Positions 1 through 7,265 of a stretch of 64,000 nucleotides of DNA are shown piece by piece. Made by a program: the position numbers and the translations under genes. Below the pieces are notes generated by a model that was not told the DNA's origin, did no database searches, and worked only from the letters and a program-made list of their open reading frames with translations. This DNA is from Paenibacillus whitsoniae (lineage in GTDB: Bacteria; Bacillota; Bacilli; Paenibacillales; NBRC-103111): contig NZ_RXHU01000100.1 in the NCBI RefSeq assembly GCF_003955665.1, forward strand, positions 1 through 64,000, read 5' to 3'. How positions within the stretch are numbered: the stretch's first letter is position 1; the number at the start of each line of letters is the position of its first letter.

Positions 1-1
1 C

Positions 2-424
2 AGTGGCAGTGGCAGTGGCTCGTCAGACGCAGACCGAAATGCAAGTGGCCAGGGCGGCCAGGGCTACAGCAATCAGCAGGATCAACAAATCCAGTTTCGC
101 TCAATCGGGCAGCAACAAGATCAGCAAGGCACGAATCAAAGCGGCGGCAGCAATTACAATCAAAGTCAATCGGGGCAATCCAATTCAAATGGCCAGGGCC
201 AAGGCATGACGAAAGTGTCGGATCTCGCAAATGAATTGCTGAAAATCAAAGAGCTTGTCCTACAGCTCGAAATAAAGACTTCGCAATATGTCAGTAGCCA
301 ATCCAACGGCAGCCTGACGGAGAAGGATGCGGTTAACCTTATTCTGACGCTCATGAACGGCATGGTAGATTGGGCAAGCGAGTTCGTTTCCTCCAAAGCG
401 GCATCGAGCGGTCAATTGCAATAG
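2..424 (+). CDS. C-terminal part of a Gly/Ser/Gln/Asn-rich protein (5' truncated)
   Basis: The reading frame is open from base 2 to a TAG at 422-424, so the gene starts before the window. The visible part begins with a low-complexity stretch of about 65 residues rich in G, S, Q and N (SGSGSGSS, then repeated GQG and QQ patches). A more ordinary, mostly helical tail of about 70 residues follows, with NELLKIKELVLQLEIK and NLILTLMNGMVDWASEF. A flexible Gln/Gly-rich half joined to a helical domain fits a surface, coat or matrix protein of a spore former, but no family was recognised. A Met at 206 could be read as a start of a 72-residue protein, but no good ribosome site precedes it and the same frame continues upstream. 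A strong terminator follows directly. Confidence 0.7.
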   Translation, partial: SGSGSGSSDADRNASGQGGQGYSNQQDQQIQFRSIGQQQDQQGTNQSGGSNYNQSQSGQSNSNGQGQGMTKVSDLANELLKIKELVLQLEIKTSQYVSSQSNGSLTEKDAVNLILTLMNGMVDWASEFVSSKAASSGQLQ

Positions 425-437
425 AATGTGCCGGCAT

Positions 438-473
438 AAAAAAAGACAAGGCATCTGCACTTGTCTTTTTTTT
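438..473 (+). terminator. Rho-independent terminator after the Gln-rich gene
   Basis: AAAAGACAAG at 441-450 pairs with CTTGTCTTTT at 460-469 across a 9-base loop, followed by a run of T. It is 14 bases behind the stop codon at 424, and the A-run on the left arm would let it also serve the minus-strand CBS gene. Confidence 0.85.
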
Positions 474-506
474 GCTTGAATATGAAAATGATGGCGAATA
501 GATGAA

Positions 507-938
507 TTACCGTTCATGAGATACGGAAGCTGCTTTAAAATTGAGCTGTTTGGCGCAATATTCAATGATTTCGCTTCTTCGCACAATACCGATGAACTTA
601 TCGGAGTCGTCCACGACCGGCACAAAGTTTTGAACTTTGGCGAGATCGATAAGATCGACCATCTCGGCGTGAATGTGGACTGGCTTGTTATTAACGCGGA
701 GCGGGACTTCCGACAGCACGTGGCGATGGGCATTATCGAAGCTGACCGTTTCCGAGTTTTTCAGAAACCAGAGCAGATCACCTTCTGTAACCGTTCCCAT
801 ATAATGACCGTCGTCAGAAATGATCGGCACTGCCGTATACCGATGAAACTCCATACGTTCAAGCGTTTGCCTCAGCGTCGCCTGAGGCGTGGCGGTAATG
901 ACTTCGGATTTAGGTAAAAGGAAAAAAGCAATATTCAT
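507..938 (-). CDS. CBS domain protein (YkuL-like)
   Basis: This 143-residue protein consists of two CBS motifs. The first, about residues 10-62, has PQATLRQTLERMEFHRYTAVPII and GHYMGTVTEGDLLWFL. The second, about residues 75-132, has VDLIDLAKVQNFVPVVDD and FIGIVRRSEIIEYC. CBS pairs (Bateman modules) bind adenine nucleotides and act as energy sensors. No catalytic domain is attached, so this is a stand-alone sensor like YkuL of B. subtilis. The start at 938 is preceded on the minus strand by AGGAGTGTGAACTC, a usable ribosome site. It is transcribed away from the PAP2-like gene at 1038 with a gap of about 100 bases. The ligand and partner cannot be told from sequence. Confidence 0.8.
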   Translation of the reverse strand: MNIAFFLLPKSEVITATPQATLRQTLERMEFHRYTAVPIISDDGHYMGTVTEGDLLWFLKNSETVSFDNAHRHVLSEVPLRVNNKPVHIHAEMVDLIDLAKVQNFVPVVDDSDKFIGIVRRSEIIEYCAKQLNFKAASVSHER

Positions 939-1037
939 GAGTTCACACTCCTAAAGCTGAGAATCGTACATTTAGTATAGCAGACTTTGCGTATAGAATC
1001 TAAATCTGTGATGGATGATAGAAGTGAGGTGATCGCG

Positions 1038-1496
1038 ATGAATCGAGCGTTAACAACGGCATTAGTGGGAATTGGCGCGGCTCAGTTTTTGAAAATTCCC
1101 ATCCATTACCTGCAATTTCGCAAGTTGGATATTAGCCAAGCAGTGCAAACTGGAGGCATGCCAAGTTCGCATTCCGCCGGGGTATCGGCACTGGCATCCT
1201 ACATCGGACTCAAAAAAGGATTTGCGGCTTCCGATTTTGCGATGAGTGCGATTTTTGGGGCCGTGGTCATGTACGATGCAATGGGCATTCGGAGAGCGGC
1301 AGGCGAGATTGCCATGGAGGTCAACGATCTCGATGTGCAAGTGGAGAAACTGTCGGAACGCCATCCCGGCATCTATCATATTCGCAGACGCAAAGCGCTG
1401 AAAGAGCGGCTCGGTCATTTGCCGCGGGAAGTACTGGCAGGCTCGGTATTAGGGCTAGCGATTGGCGCATGCAGCTATTGGATGGAGAAGAAGTAG
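1038..1496 (+). CDS. Divergent PAP2 family membrane protein (DUF212, YuiD-like)
   Basis: The protein is about 152 residues, the usual size for this family (YuiD of B. subtilis). It shows the family signature GGMPSSHSAGVSAL at about residues 38-51, VVMYDAMGIRRAAGEIA in the middle, a conserved RLGHLPREVLAG segment and a final hydrophobic helix. PSSH resembles motif 2 of acid phosphatases and phosphatidic-acid phosphatases, but the other PAP2 motifs are weak, hence divergent PAP2. Two or three membrane segments are likely. The frame opens farther upstream (TTG at 987), but GAGGTG at 1025-1030 is well placed for ATG 1038. The substrate is unknown. Confidence 0.85.
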   Translation: MNRALTTALVGIGAAQFLKIPIHYLQFRKLDISQAVQTGGMPSSHSAGVSALASYIGLKKGFAASDFAMSAIFGAVVMYDAMGIRRAAGEIAMEVNDLDVQVEKLSERHPGIYHIRRRKALKERLGHLPREVLAGSVLGLAIGACSYWMEKK

Positions 1497-1580
1497 TAAG
1501 GCAACCCGCGATCCTGTGGACAACTGCTCGGGAATGGGATAAGATCAATAAACGATCTTAGAGAGGAAGTTGGCCACCAC

Positions 1581-2018
1581 ATGGATACGATTCGCGTTAC
1601 AACACGAGAACAACTAGAACAATGCTTTTCCGTCCGCATGGATGTATTTGTCCGGGAGCAGCAAGTACCGGAGCATTTGGAAATGGATGAGAAGGACGCT
1701 TCGCCGGAAGCCTGCCATCATTTTCTAATCCTAAATGGCCAGGAGCCGGTTGCGGCCGCACGCTGGTACGAATATCAACCTCGCACGGCCAAGCTGCAGC
1801 GGGTTGCCGTATTGAAAGCCTATCGAGGCCGTTCGCTCGGCAAACAGCTTATTCTGGCCATGGAGCAGCAAGCGAAGGAGCTTGGCTGCACCGCATCGAT
1901 CCTCGATGCGCAGTGTCAAGCAGAAGGCTTTTACGCGCAGCTTGGCTATCATGTGATCTCCGAAGAGCCGTTCTATGATGCGGGGATCCTTCATGTGCGA
2001 ATGAAAAAGCAGCTGTAA
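1581..2018 (+). CDS. GNAT family N-acetyltransferase
   Basis: This 145-residue protein has a typical GNAT fold pattern. The N-terminal part has FSVRMDVFVREQQVP, seen in the YjcF/ElaA branch. Motif A, LQRVAVLKAYRGRSLGKQLI at about residues 70-89, carries the R-G-x-x-L-G-K acetyl-CoA pyrophosphate loop. The C-terminal part has LDAQCQAEGFYAQLGYHV. It should transfer an acetyl group from acetyl-CoA to a small amine; the acceptor is unknown. ATG 1581 is preceded by AGAGAGGAAG. A perfect inverted repeat TAAGATC/GATCTTA at 1540-1560 lies just upstream, without a T-run. The gene ends 5 bases from the convergent kinase gene. Confidence 0.85.
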   Translation: MDTIRVTTREQLEQCFSVRMDVFVREQQVPEHLEMDEKDASPEACHHFLILNGQEPVAAARWYEYQPRTAKLQRVAVLKAYRGRSLGKQLILAMEQQAKELGCTASILDAQCQAEGFYAQLGYHVISEEPFYDAGILHVRMKKQL

Positions 2019-2023
2019 CCGGA

Positions 2024-3637
2024 TTAGCTTGCGGCGTTGTCTTTTAGCGTATCCGCTTTATCGGCCATAGGGAAGGTCAGAATAAAGCGGGTGCCTTTAT
2101 TGAGCTCGCTCTCGACTTCCAGGGTTCCATGGTGATCCTGCACGATTTTATAGCAAATGGAGAGCCCGAGCCCGGTTCCCGTCTCCTTGGTCGTGAAGAA
2201 CGGATGGAAAATCTGCTCCAGGTATTCACTCGGAATGCCAGGGCCGTTATCGGCAATAACCAAAGTCGCGTTCTTCGGATCGCGGCTTACTTGTATGTGG
2301 ATGGAACCGTTCGTTTCCATCGCTTCGCACGCGTTTTTGACAATGTTCAGCAAAAGCTGCGTCATCTTATCCTGATCCATGAGCATGAATATTTCATCCG
2401 CCGCCATATCCTGAAAGTGAATCACATGGCCGGAACTTGTGGCCTCAGATTCCATGAGGGAGATGACCTTGAGAATGCAATCATGCAAGGAATCCGTGCG
2501 GAAATCAGTGCGATGCGGCTTGGAAAACTGCAGAAATTCACCCGTTAAATCACTCATTCGGTTCACTTCATCCATAATCAGGTTGTACCAGGCTTCGATG
2601 TTGTAACCGCTTGCTTTTGCCAATTGCAGAAAGCCTCTGACCGTCGTCAGGGGATTGCGGATTTCATGCGCCATGCCGGATGCCAGTTCCCCAACGACTC
2701 GTAACTTCTCAGAACGCTGCATATGCTCTTCCTGCTTCAGCAGCGAGTCGCGCTTCTTCATAAATAGATTATGCTCGGCGTGTAAAATAAGATCATCTTT
2801 TGTTTGCGCATCACTTGGATATGTCGCGATACCGTATGTATTCTGGATACCCGTCAGCTTGGGCAGCTCAGAATCGAGCTTAAGCTGGATGGAGGCATCT
2901 TTCAGTGTGATATGGTCGAGCGGCATGACGACCGCGAATTCATCCCCACCGTAGCGCGCGATGAAGTGCGCGTCCTTGAACAGGATTTGCAGCAAATCAG
3001 CCATTTGCTTGAGAATGAAGTTACCGGCCTGAAAGCCGCCGGACGTATTCATCGCCTTAAGATCGTTGCAATCGATTAGAATGAAAACGAGCGACTGTTT
3101 ATTTCGAATTAGTTGTTCCAACCGTCGATGAGCTTCTTCGAAATTATAGAGGCCTGTCAGCGAATCCTTCTGGGTAATCACCAGGGGCTCGCTATGTAGG
3201 CGTTCTTTTTTTAGAAACTGGGCGCTTGCCGTATTGCAGAGCAGTGCAATGGCCGTGAAATCCAGCAAGCAGTTCAAGCCGTACAGCCATATCCTGGCTT
3301 CGGATTGAACAAAGATATTCATGACCAGAAGATAAGCAGCGGCATAAACAAAGGTGCCGGCCCAAAGCTTCTTTTTATCCGGCGTGATGAATGAAAAACG
3401 GGCAAGGGCTAAAACGTACAGCGGATAGCATAGATTAGAGTGACCTGCCGCATGTAGCAAACAGATGCTCAGCAGATGAAGCCAAGGGATGAGACGGTGG
3501 AGCTTTTGCAAGCGGTATGTCACGAAACAGAGGATGAGTCCGGTCAACATCAACGGGATGCTGGCGACAGTGTCTTGATACAAGGCGAAAGCTGCATATA
3601 AGCAAGCATAGACATAATAAATCCAAATCGTAACCAC
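2024..3637 (-). CDS. Membrane GGDEF-histidine kinase fusion protein
   Basis: The protein is about 537 residues from GTG 3637, which has GGGAGGT six bases upstream; the frame extends to ATG 3670. The N-terminal ~150 residues form about six hydrophobic segments. A GGDEF domain follows: DSLTGLYNFEEA, then LIDCNDLKAMN, then ARYGGDEFAVVMP. The GGDEF core is intact, but the usual ND and GD positions read NT and GN, so cyclase activity is doubtful. A HisKA region carries the phospho-accepting His324 in AHEIRNPLTTVRGF. An HATPase_c domain has the N box (LLNIVKNACEAM), G1 (DNGPGIP) and G2 (TGLGLSI). The kinase half resembles sporulation/Kin-type soluble modules. No response regulator is adjacent. It would be an orphan kinase with a nucleotide-binding or sensory GGDEF insert. 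Confidence 0.85.
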   Translation of the reverse strand: MVTIWIYYVYACLYAAFALYQDTVASIPLMLTGLILCFVTYRLQKLHRLIPWLHLLSICLLHAAGHSNLCYPLYVLALARFSFITPDKKKLWAGTFVYAAAYLLVMNIFVQSEARIWLYGLNCLLDFTAIALLCNTASAQFLKKERLHSEPLVITQKDSLTGLYNFEEAHRRLEQLIRNKQSLVFILIDCNDLKAMNTSGGFQAGNFILKQMADLLQILFKDAHFIARYGGDEFAVVMPLDHITLKDASIQLKLDSELPKLTGIQNTYGIATYPSDAQTKDDLILHAEHNLFMKKRDSLLKQEEHMQRSEKLRVVGELASGMAHEIRNPLTTVRGFLQLAKASGYNIEAWYNLIMDEVNRMSDLTGEFLQFSKPHRTDFRTDSLHDCILKVISLMESEATSSGHVIHFQDMAADEIFMLMDQDKMTQLLLNIVKNACEAMETNGSIHIQVSRDPKNATLVIADNGPGIPSEYLEQIFHPFFTTKETGTGLGLSICYKIVQDHHGTLEVESELNKGTRFILTFPMADKADTLKDNAAS

Positions 3638-3752
3638 ACAACGACCTCCCAGCAGATTGGCACCGTGCACACACTTTTGTGAGACAATTTCTCTGTTTAT
3701 CGGAAAATCCCTTCTCCGGACAGGAAACTTAATGTAAACTTAAGCAGAATTG

Positions 3753-3794
3753 GACAAAAAAAACCTTTAGACGCAAAAGTCCAAGGTTTTTGTC
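3753..3794 (-). terminator. Terminator after the MBL hydrolase gene
   Basis: ACAAAAAAAACCTT and AAGGTTTTTGT form an A/T-rich stem with a short loop directly behind the minus-strand stop at 3802. The U-run on the minus strand comes from the A-run at 3756-3763. Confidence 0.6.
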
Positions 3795-3801
3795 GAAAAA
3801 A

Positions 3802-4551
3802 CTATGTCAGGTCGATGATTTGATGCTGCTGGACGAAGCTCATTTGGCCGGTTCGACCGATATAATCCGGCATCGAATCGTCGTAGTGCATTAAGTAAAT
3901 ACGCTGCTGAACCTCTTCCGGCAGCGTCAGTAGTTCTTCTAATGTCGTGTGCACGAAGCCTTGACCGCTTAATTGACAATCGTGAAAAATGGTGTGACAA
4001 TTTCGTTGTTGAATCACTTCGCCGATCAGCAATTCGGGATTAAACCGGATGTCTGCGCTGTAAAAGGTTCGGTCATTAATGAAAAGCGAATAGCTCGGCT
4101 TCAGCTGGATGTGCTCGGTCGGAATGATCTCTACGGTTAAGCCCGGAAACAGTTCGACGGACGCACGCTCAGGCAGCAAGACAACATCGAAGTAATCTTC
4201 AAGGGTAAGGAGGTTTTCAGAAGGACTGTACAATCCGCCCTTGAGTGTGTTCTCCCAAAGAGGAACAGCCAGTGACTCCGCTATAAACAGTTTGGTGCGC
4301 TTGCGGCCGTGTTCGTAGAGAAGACGGAAAGCCATTTCTTCCAGTCCGCCTACGTGGTCTGCATGGATATGGGTAATCAGGATACCATCGATCCGATCCG
4401 GCTGGATCTGAAGCTCATGCAGGGAGCGTGGGACCGATGAGCCGCAATCGATCATAACCTGCTTGTCCTGCGTGCGAAGCAACGCACTATTATTATAGCG
4501 TTCCTTAGCAAACGCACTGCCGGTTCCCAACATCTGAATGTGCAAACTCAT
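3802..4551 (-). CDS. Metallo-beta-lactamase fold hydrolase (RNase Z-like family)
   Basis: The protein is 249 residues from ATG 4551, chosen because GGAGGCGG lies just upstream; the frame is open to 4620. The metal motif HIHADHVGG is at about residues 60-68. Other histidines and acidic residues follow the beta-CASP-less MBL order: FYSADIRF, FHDCQLSG and LMHYDD. The N-terminal MLGTGSAFAKERYNNSALL matches the opening of RNase Z-like and AHL-lactonase-like members. It should be a zinc-dependent hydrolase, but the substrate is open. A TACATT -10 and TTGAAG -35 with 17-base spacing can be read upstream, and a TGTCGAA Spo0A-box match lies between that promoter and the ribosome site. Confidence 0.8.
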   Translation of the reverse strand: MSLHIQMLGTGSAFAKERYNNSALLRTQDKQVMIDCGSSVPRSLHELQIQPDRIDGILITHIHADHVGGLEEMAFRLLYEHGRKRTKLFIAESLAVPLWENTLKGGLYSPSENLLTLEDYFDVVLLPERASVELFPGLTVEIIPTEHIQLKPSYSLFINDRTFYSADIRFNPELLIGEVIQQRNCHTIFHDCQLSGQGFVHTTLEELLTLPEEVQQRIYLMHYDDSMPDYIGRTGQMSFVQQHQIIDLT

Positions 4552-4688
4552 GAATCCGCCTCCGATTTTCGACAAAAATCCATCTTTTTCTAATGTAGCA
4601 TGTGCGCTGGGAGACTTCAACCTTTATTCTTGACGAGAACGTGAAAAGGGATATTCAAATTGATTCTATTTAAAGGGTGTTGATCTGC

Positions 4689-5573
4689 ATGATCTGGTTA
4701 ATCGCAGGGAGTATTGTGATCGTTGCATTCGCTTTAATCGTCGGCGTTTCCATCTTTGTGGGATGGCGGCTGACGCATCCGAAACGAAAGCCGTTGGAAG
4801 AAGGGCCGGCCGACTACGGTCTTGCGCCTAGGCAGATCATCTTTCCAAGCCGATTGGGGGATGTCCGTCTCGACGGCTGGTTTTTTGAAGCAGTTCACAA
4901 GCCGCAAAACATGACAATTATCATGTCGCACGGCTATGCCGGCAATCGCCTGGAGATGGGGCTGCCTGCGCTGTCGCTTACGCAGTGCCTAGTGGAGGCC
5001 GGCTATCATGTGCTTATGTTTGATTTTCGCAATTCCGGGCTGTCGGAAGGAACGACGACCACGATCGGCTATCTGGAGCAGCAGGACGTGCTCGGGGCGG
5101 TTGATTGGGTGAAAACGCAGGTTGCTTCGCGAATTGTGCTGCTCGGCTTTTCGATGGGCGGCAGCGCCTCGCTGCTGGCCGCGGCTAAGGAGGAAGCTGT
5201 CCTTGGTGTGATTACCGACAGCGCGTTCAGCCAGCTGCATCCTTATCTAAAGGAAAATTTGCCGGTGTGGTCCGGGCTGCCGCGGTTTCCGTTTACCCCG
5301 CTGATCTTGACATTTCTGCCCCGGCTGGTCGGTATAAATCCGCATGCTGTGGACGGTCTTGCGGCGGTCGACCGGATTGCGCCGAGGCCGGTTCTATTCA
5401 TTCACAGCCATGACGACCCGGCCATCCCCAGCTCCAACAGCATCCAGATGTATGACCGTCATCCGGCGCATTTTGAACTGTGGACGACGACCGGCGCGGG
5501 ACATGTTGGGAGCTACCGTTTGTATGCAGAAGCATACGTCAAGCGATTGCTGAATTTTTTATCAAAATTTTAG
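4689..5573 (+). CDS. Membrane-anchored alpha/beta hydrolase
   Basis: The protein is about 294 residues. One N-terminal hydrophobic helix (about residues 2-25) precedes an alpha/beta hydrolase domain. The oxyanion region reads SHGYAGNR, the nucleophile elbow is GFSMGG at about residues 155-160, the acid lies in HSHDDPAIP, and the base is in TGAGHVGSY. The layout matches the Firmicute family related to YqkD and other serine hydrolases or acyl-peptidase-like enzymes. The active site probably faces outward behind the helix. ATG 4689 follows AAAGGGTG at a good distance; GTG 4677 is in frame but has no site. The substrate cannot be told. It is transcribed divergently from the MBL gene. Confidence 0.8.
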   Translation: MIWLIAGSIVIVAFALIVGVSIFVGWRLTHPKRKPLEEGPADYGLAPRQIIFPSRLGDVRLDGWFFEAVHKPQNMTIIMSHGYAGNRLEMGLPALSLTQCLVEAGYHVLMFDFRNSGLSEGTTTTIGYLEQQDVLGAVDWVKTQVASRIVLLGFSMGGSASLLAAAKEEAVLGVITDSAFSQLHPYLKENLPVWSGLPRFPFTPLILTFLPRLVGINPHAVDGLAAVDRIAPRPVLFIHSHDDPAIPSSNSIQMYDRHPAHFELWTTTGAGHVGSYRLYAEAYVKRLLNFLSKF

Positions 5574-5652
5574 AATTGACGCAACTCTTCATCCTGGCCG
5601 GAGTATAAAGATGCAGACAGACAGATGACTAACGAGGCTGGAGGGCTAGAGA

Positions 5653-6267
5653 ATGAAAGTTCAACGGATTTTTGCGTTGATGGTTGTGTTGTTTACATTG
5701 AGTACAGCCGTAGTGGTGGGCTCATCGATTTGGGGGGAGTATAAAGGATACAGTATTGCCCGTCTCGTAGTGAATGGGAATACGAAAGAGTTTGGCGACT
5801 CGGACGTCCCGCCGCTCATCATTGACGGGAAGACCGTTCTTCCGTTGCGAGCGGTGACGAATTCGCTGCAAGGGCTCGTTACCTGGGATGATGCCAGCAA
5901 AACCGCTTATTTGTATAAACCGAATGTGCATATGTTCTTTACAACCGAAGTGAAGAAAGATTCGGCCATTGTACCGTTTGGTGTTGTGGAGCGGGGCAAG
6001 TCCGCGGATTTTATCGTTTTTGCACAAGTGGATAATTTGAAAACAAGCATTAACTCGGTCAGAGTATCCGTCATTTCTCCCAGCGGCAAAAGTGTGATCA
6101 CGCCGGTTGAGAAATCCATTTCCGAATCCAAGGAGTCGTTCTGGTTAAAAGTGCCGTTGTACGGCGTCTCTTTCGATGAGTACGGTACCTATGTGGTCCG
6201 CTTTGAAATGCAAAGCGGAAGCAGCGACTACGCCGTTGTATCTGAGAAGCAAATTCAATCTGAATAG
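5653..6267 (+). CDS. Secreted protein with copper amine oxidase-like N-terminal (stalk) domain
   Basis: This 204-residue protein starts with a signal peptide or anchor (KVQRIFALMVVLFTLSTAVVVGSS). A stalk domain follows at about residues 38-92: ARLVVNGNTKEF, PPLIIDGKTVLPLRAVTNSL, VTWDDASKTAYLYKP. This pattern of a short beta-rich repeat ending in W-D-x-x-x-K-T is very common in Paenibacillus extracellular proteins. The C-terminal ~100 residues look like an Ig-like beta sandwich (VRVSVISPSGKSVI, YGTYVVRFEM). No catalytic residues are evident. TGGAGGG at 5640-5646 is the ribosome site. The role is probably structural or binding at the cell surface. Confidence 0.8.
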   Translation: MKVQRIFALMVVLFTLSTAVVVGSSIWGEYKGYSIARLVVNGNTKEFGDSDVPPLIIDGKTVLPLRAVTNSLQGLVTWDDASKTAYLYKPNVHMFFTTEVKKDSAIVPFGVVERGKSADFIVFAQVDNLKTSINSVRVSVISPSGKSVITPVEKSISESKESFWLKVPLYGVSFDEYGTYVVRFEMQSGSSDYAVVSEKQIQSE

Positions 6268-6290
6268 TGTGTTTACTCACGCGAACTGGT

Positions 6291-6327
6291 TTGACCTCAA
6301 TCTGCGAAAATGATAGGATATTGAGGT
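6291..6327 (+). promoter_or_regulatory. Promoter with inverted repeat around the -10 box
   Basis: TTGACC at 6291-6296 and TAGGAT at 6314-6319 are 17 bases apart. ACCTCAAT at 6294-6301 and ATTGAGGT at 6320-6327 are perfect 8-base inverted arms that start inside the -35 box and end just behind the -10 box. The pair is well placed for a repressor or for a 5' hairpin. The gene served is the DUF1292 gene at 6359. Confidence 0.55.
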
Positions 6328-6358
6328 AACTATTATTTGATGAAATGAGGTTCTGCCT

Positions 6359-6670
6359 GTGAGCGATGAGAAGCATGATCATGTACACGGCCCGGACTGT
6401 GACCACGATCACGACCATGGGGAAGATGTTTTTATCGTAACGGACGAGAACGGGAAAGAGCATGAGATGGTGATGGTGTATACCTTCCAATCTCAAGATC
6501 AAGCTTACGCGGTATTGCTTGATCGCAATGATCCGGACGCTGATGGCGTCATTTTCCGTGTTGAAGAAGAAGACGAAGAGGCTTATTTGGTCAACATTGA
6601 AGATGAGCAAGAATGGGAGCGCGTCGTAACGATTTACAATGAAATCGTAGCCCAAGAAGGCGACGAATAA
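6359..6670 (+). CDS. DUF1292 family protein with His-rich N-terminus
   Basis: This 103-residue protein starts at GTG 6359 (GAGG upstream). The first 23 residues are packed with metal ligands: KHDHVHGPDCDHDHDHGED contains six His, one Cys and many Asp. The rest is the acidic DUF1292 (YrzB-type) domain: DVFIVTDENGKEHEMVMVYTF, YAVLLDRND, GVIFRVEEEDEEAYLVNIED and EWERVVTIYNE. YrzB in Bacillus sits near yrrK/yrzL, but here the gene is on its own between a secreted protein and a convergent DUF1885-like gene. The N-terminal extension suggests Zn, Ni or Cu binding; the function of the core is unknown. Confidence 0.85.
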   Translation: MSDEKHDHVHGPDCDHDHDHGEDVFIVTDENGKEHEMVMVYTFQSQDQAYAVLLDRNDPDADGVIFRVEEEDEEAYLVNIEDEQEWERVVTIYNEIVAQEGDE

Positions 6671-6696
6671 GCGCAATTCGTACATAAGCGATAAAG

Positions 6697-6740
6697 AAGA
6701 CCCCTTAGCAGAGCGATCTGTTAGGGGGTCTTGATTTTTT
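6697..6740. terminator. Bidirectional terminator between convergent genes
   Basis: AAGACCCCTTA near 6697 pairs with TTAGGGGGTCTT at 6721-6732, followed by GATTTTTT. It lies between the stops of the DUF1292 gene (6670) and the minus-strand gene ending at 6745, so it can serve both. Confidence 0.8.
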
Positions 6741-6744
6741 ATCT

Positions 6745-7164
6745 TTATTTGCGAGGATTAAAATACATGGTCCGGCCATTAAATAAATGAAGTTCCGCTT
6801 TTAATAATTTGCCGAGATACTTGCAATATTCGTTGCCCTTGCTCTTGTCTCCGTGGGTCGCGTTGTCGGGCAGGACGAACTGCACGTAATGGCGCTGCTC
6901 ATCCGGGCTTCCTTCCGAGCCGACACCAATAACGATGTTGCGGTACAGCGCATTCGTCCCTTTCAGGTAAAACCATTTGCCTTCGCCTTCCGGCTTCGTC
7001 TCGATGGTATACGGAAAACCGGCTTCGTCATATTCCCAGCCAAGCTGCTTGGCGGTTTGACCGAGCTGATCACGGTAATGCAGCAGCTTTTCCTTGATTT
7101 CATCCAAGGTAAGAGCGGAGACGGCGGATCCAGATACGAATTTAATATAAGCGCTTTGAGCCAT
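6745..7164 (-). CDS. Conserved hypothetical protein, probably DUF1885 family
   Basis: This soluble 139-residue protein starts MAQSAYIKFVSGS and has LTLDEIKEKLLHYRDQLGQTA, WEYDEAGFPYTIE, GKWFYLKGTN, HYVQFVLPDNATHGDKSKGNE and KYLGKLLKAELHLFNGRTMYF. Size and pattern fit the small Bacillales DUF1885 family as remembered, but the assignment was not searched. No catalytic motif, signal peptide or membrane helix is visible. A GAGGTGATC ribosome site lies upstream on the minus strand. It sits downstream of speA in the same direction with a gap of about 100 bases, so co-transcription is possible. The function is unknown. Confidence 0.65.
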   Translation of the reverse strand: MAQSAYIKFVSGSAVSALTLDEIKEKLLHYRDQLGQTAKQLGWEYDEAGFPYTIETKPEGEGKWFYLKGTNALYRNIVIGVGSEGSPDEQRHYVQFVLPDNATHGDKSKGNEYCKYLGKLLKAELHLFNGRTMYFNPRK

Positions 7165-7265
7165 TCCTTGATCACCTCATTCGCTAAACATCTTCCCTAT
7201 CATAGCATCCTGAAAACGGTTTTACAATATATCCCTGCAGAGGCGGGAGGTTCGGGAAAATGACG

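Noticed and set aside
507..938. The missing acuB
   Set aside because: It has only two CBS motifs and 143 residues, lacks the ACT part of AcuB, and is 37 kb from acuA/acuC.
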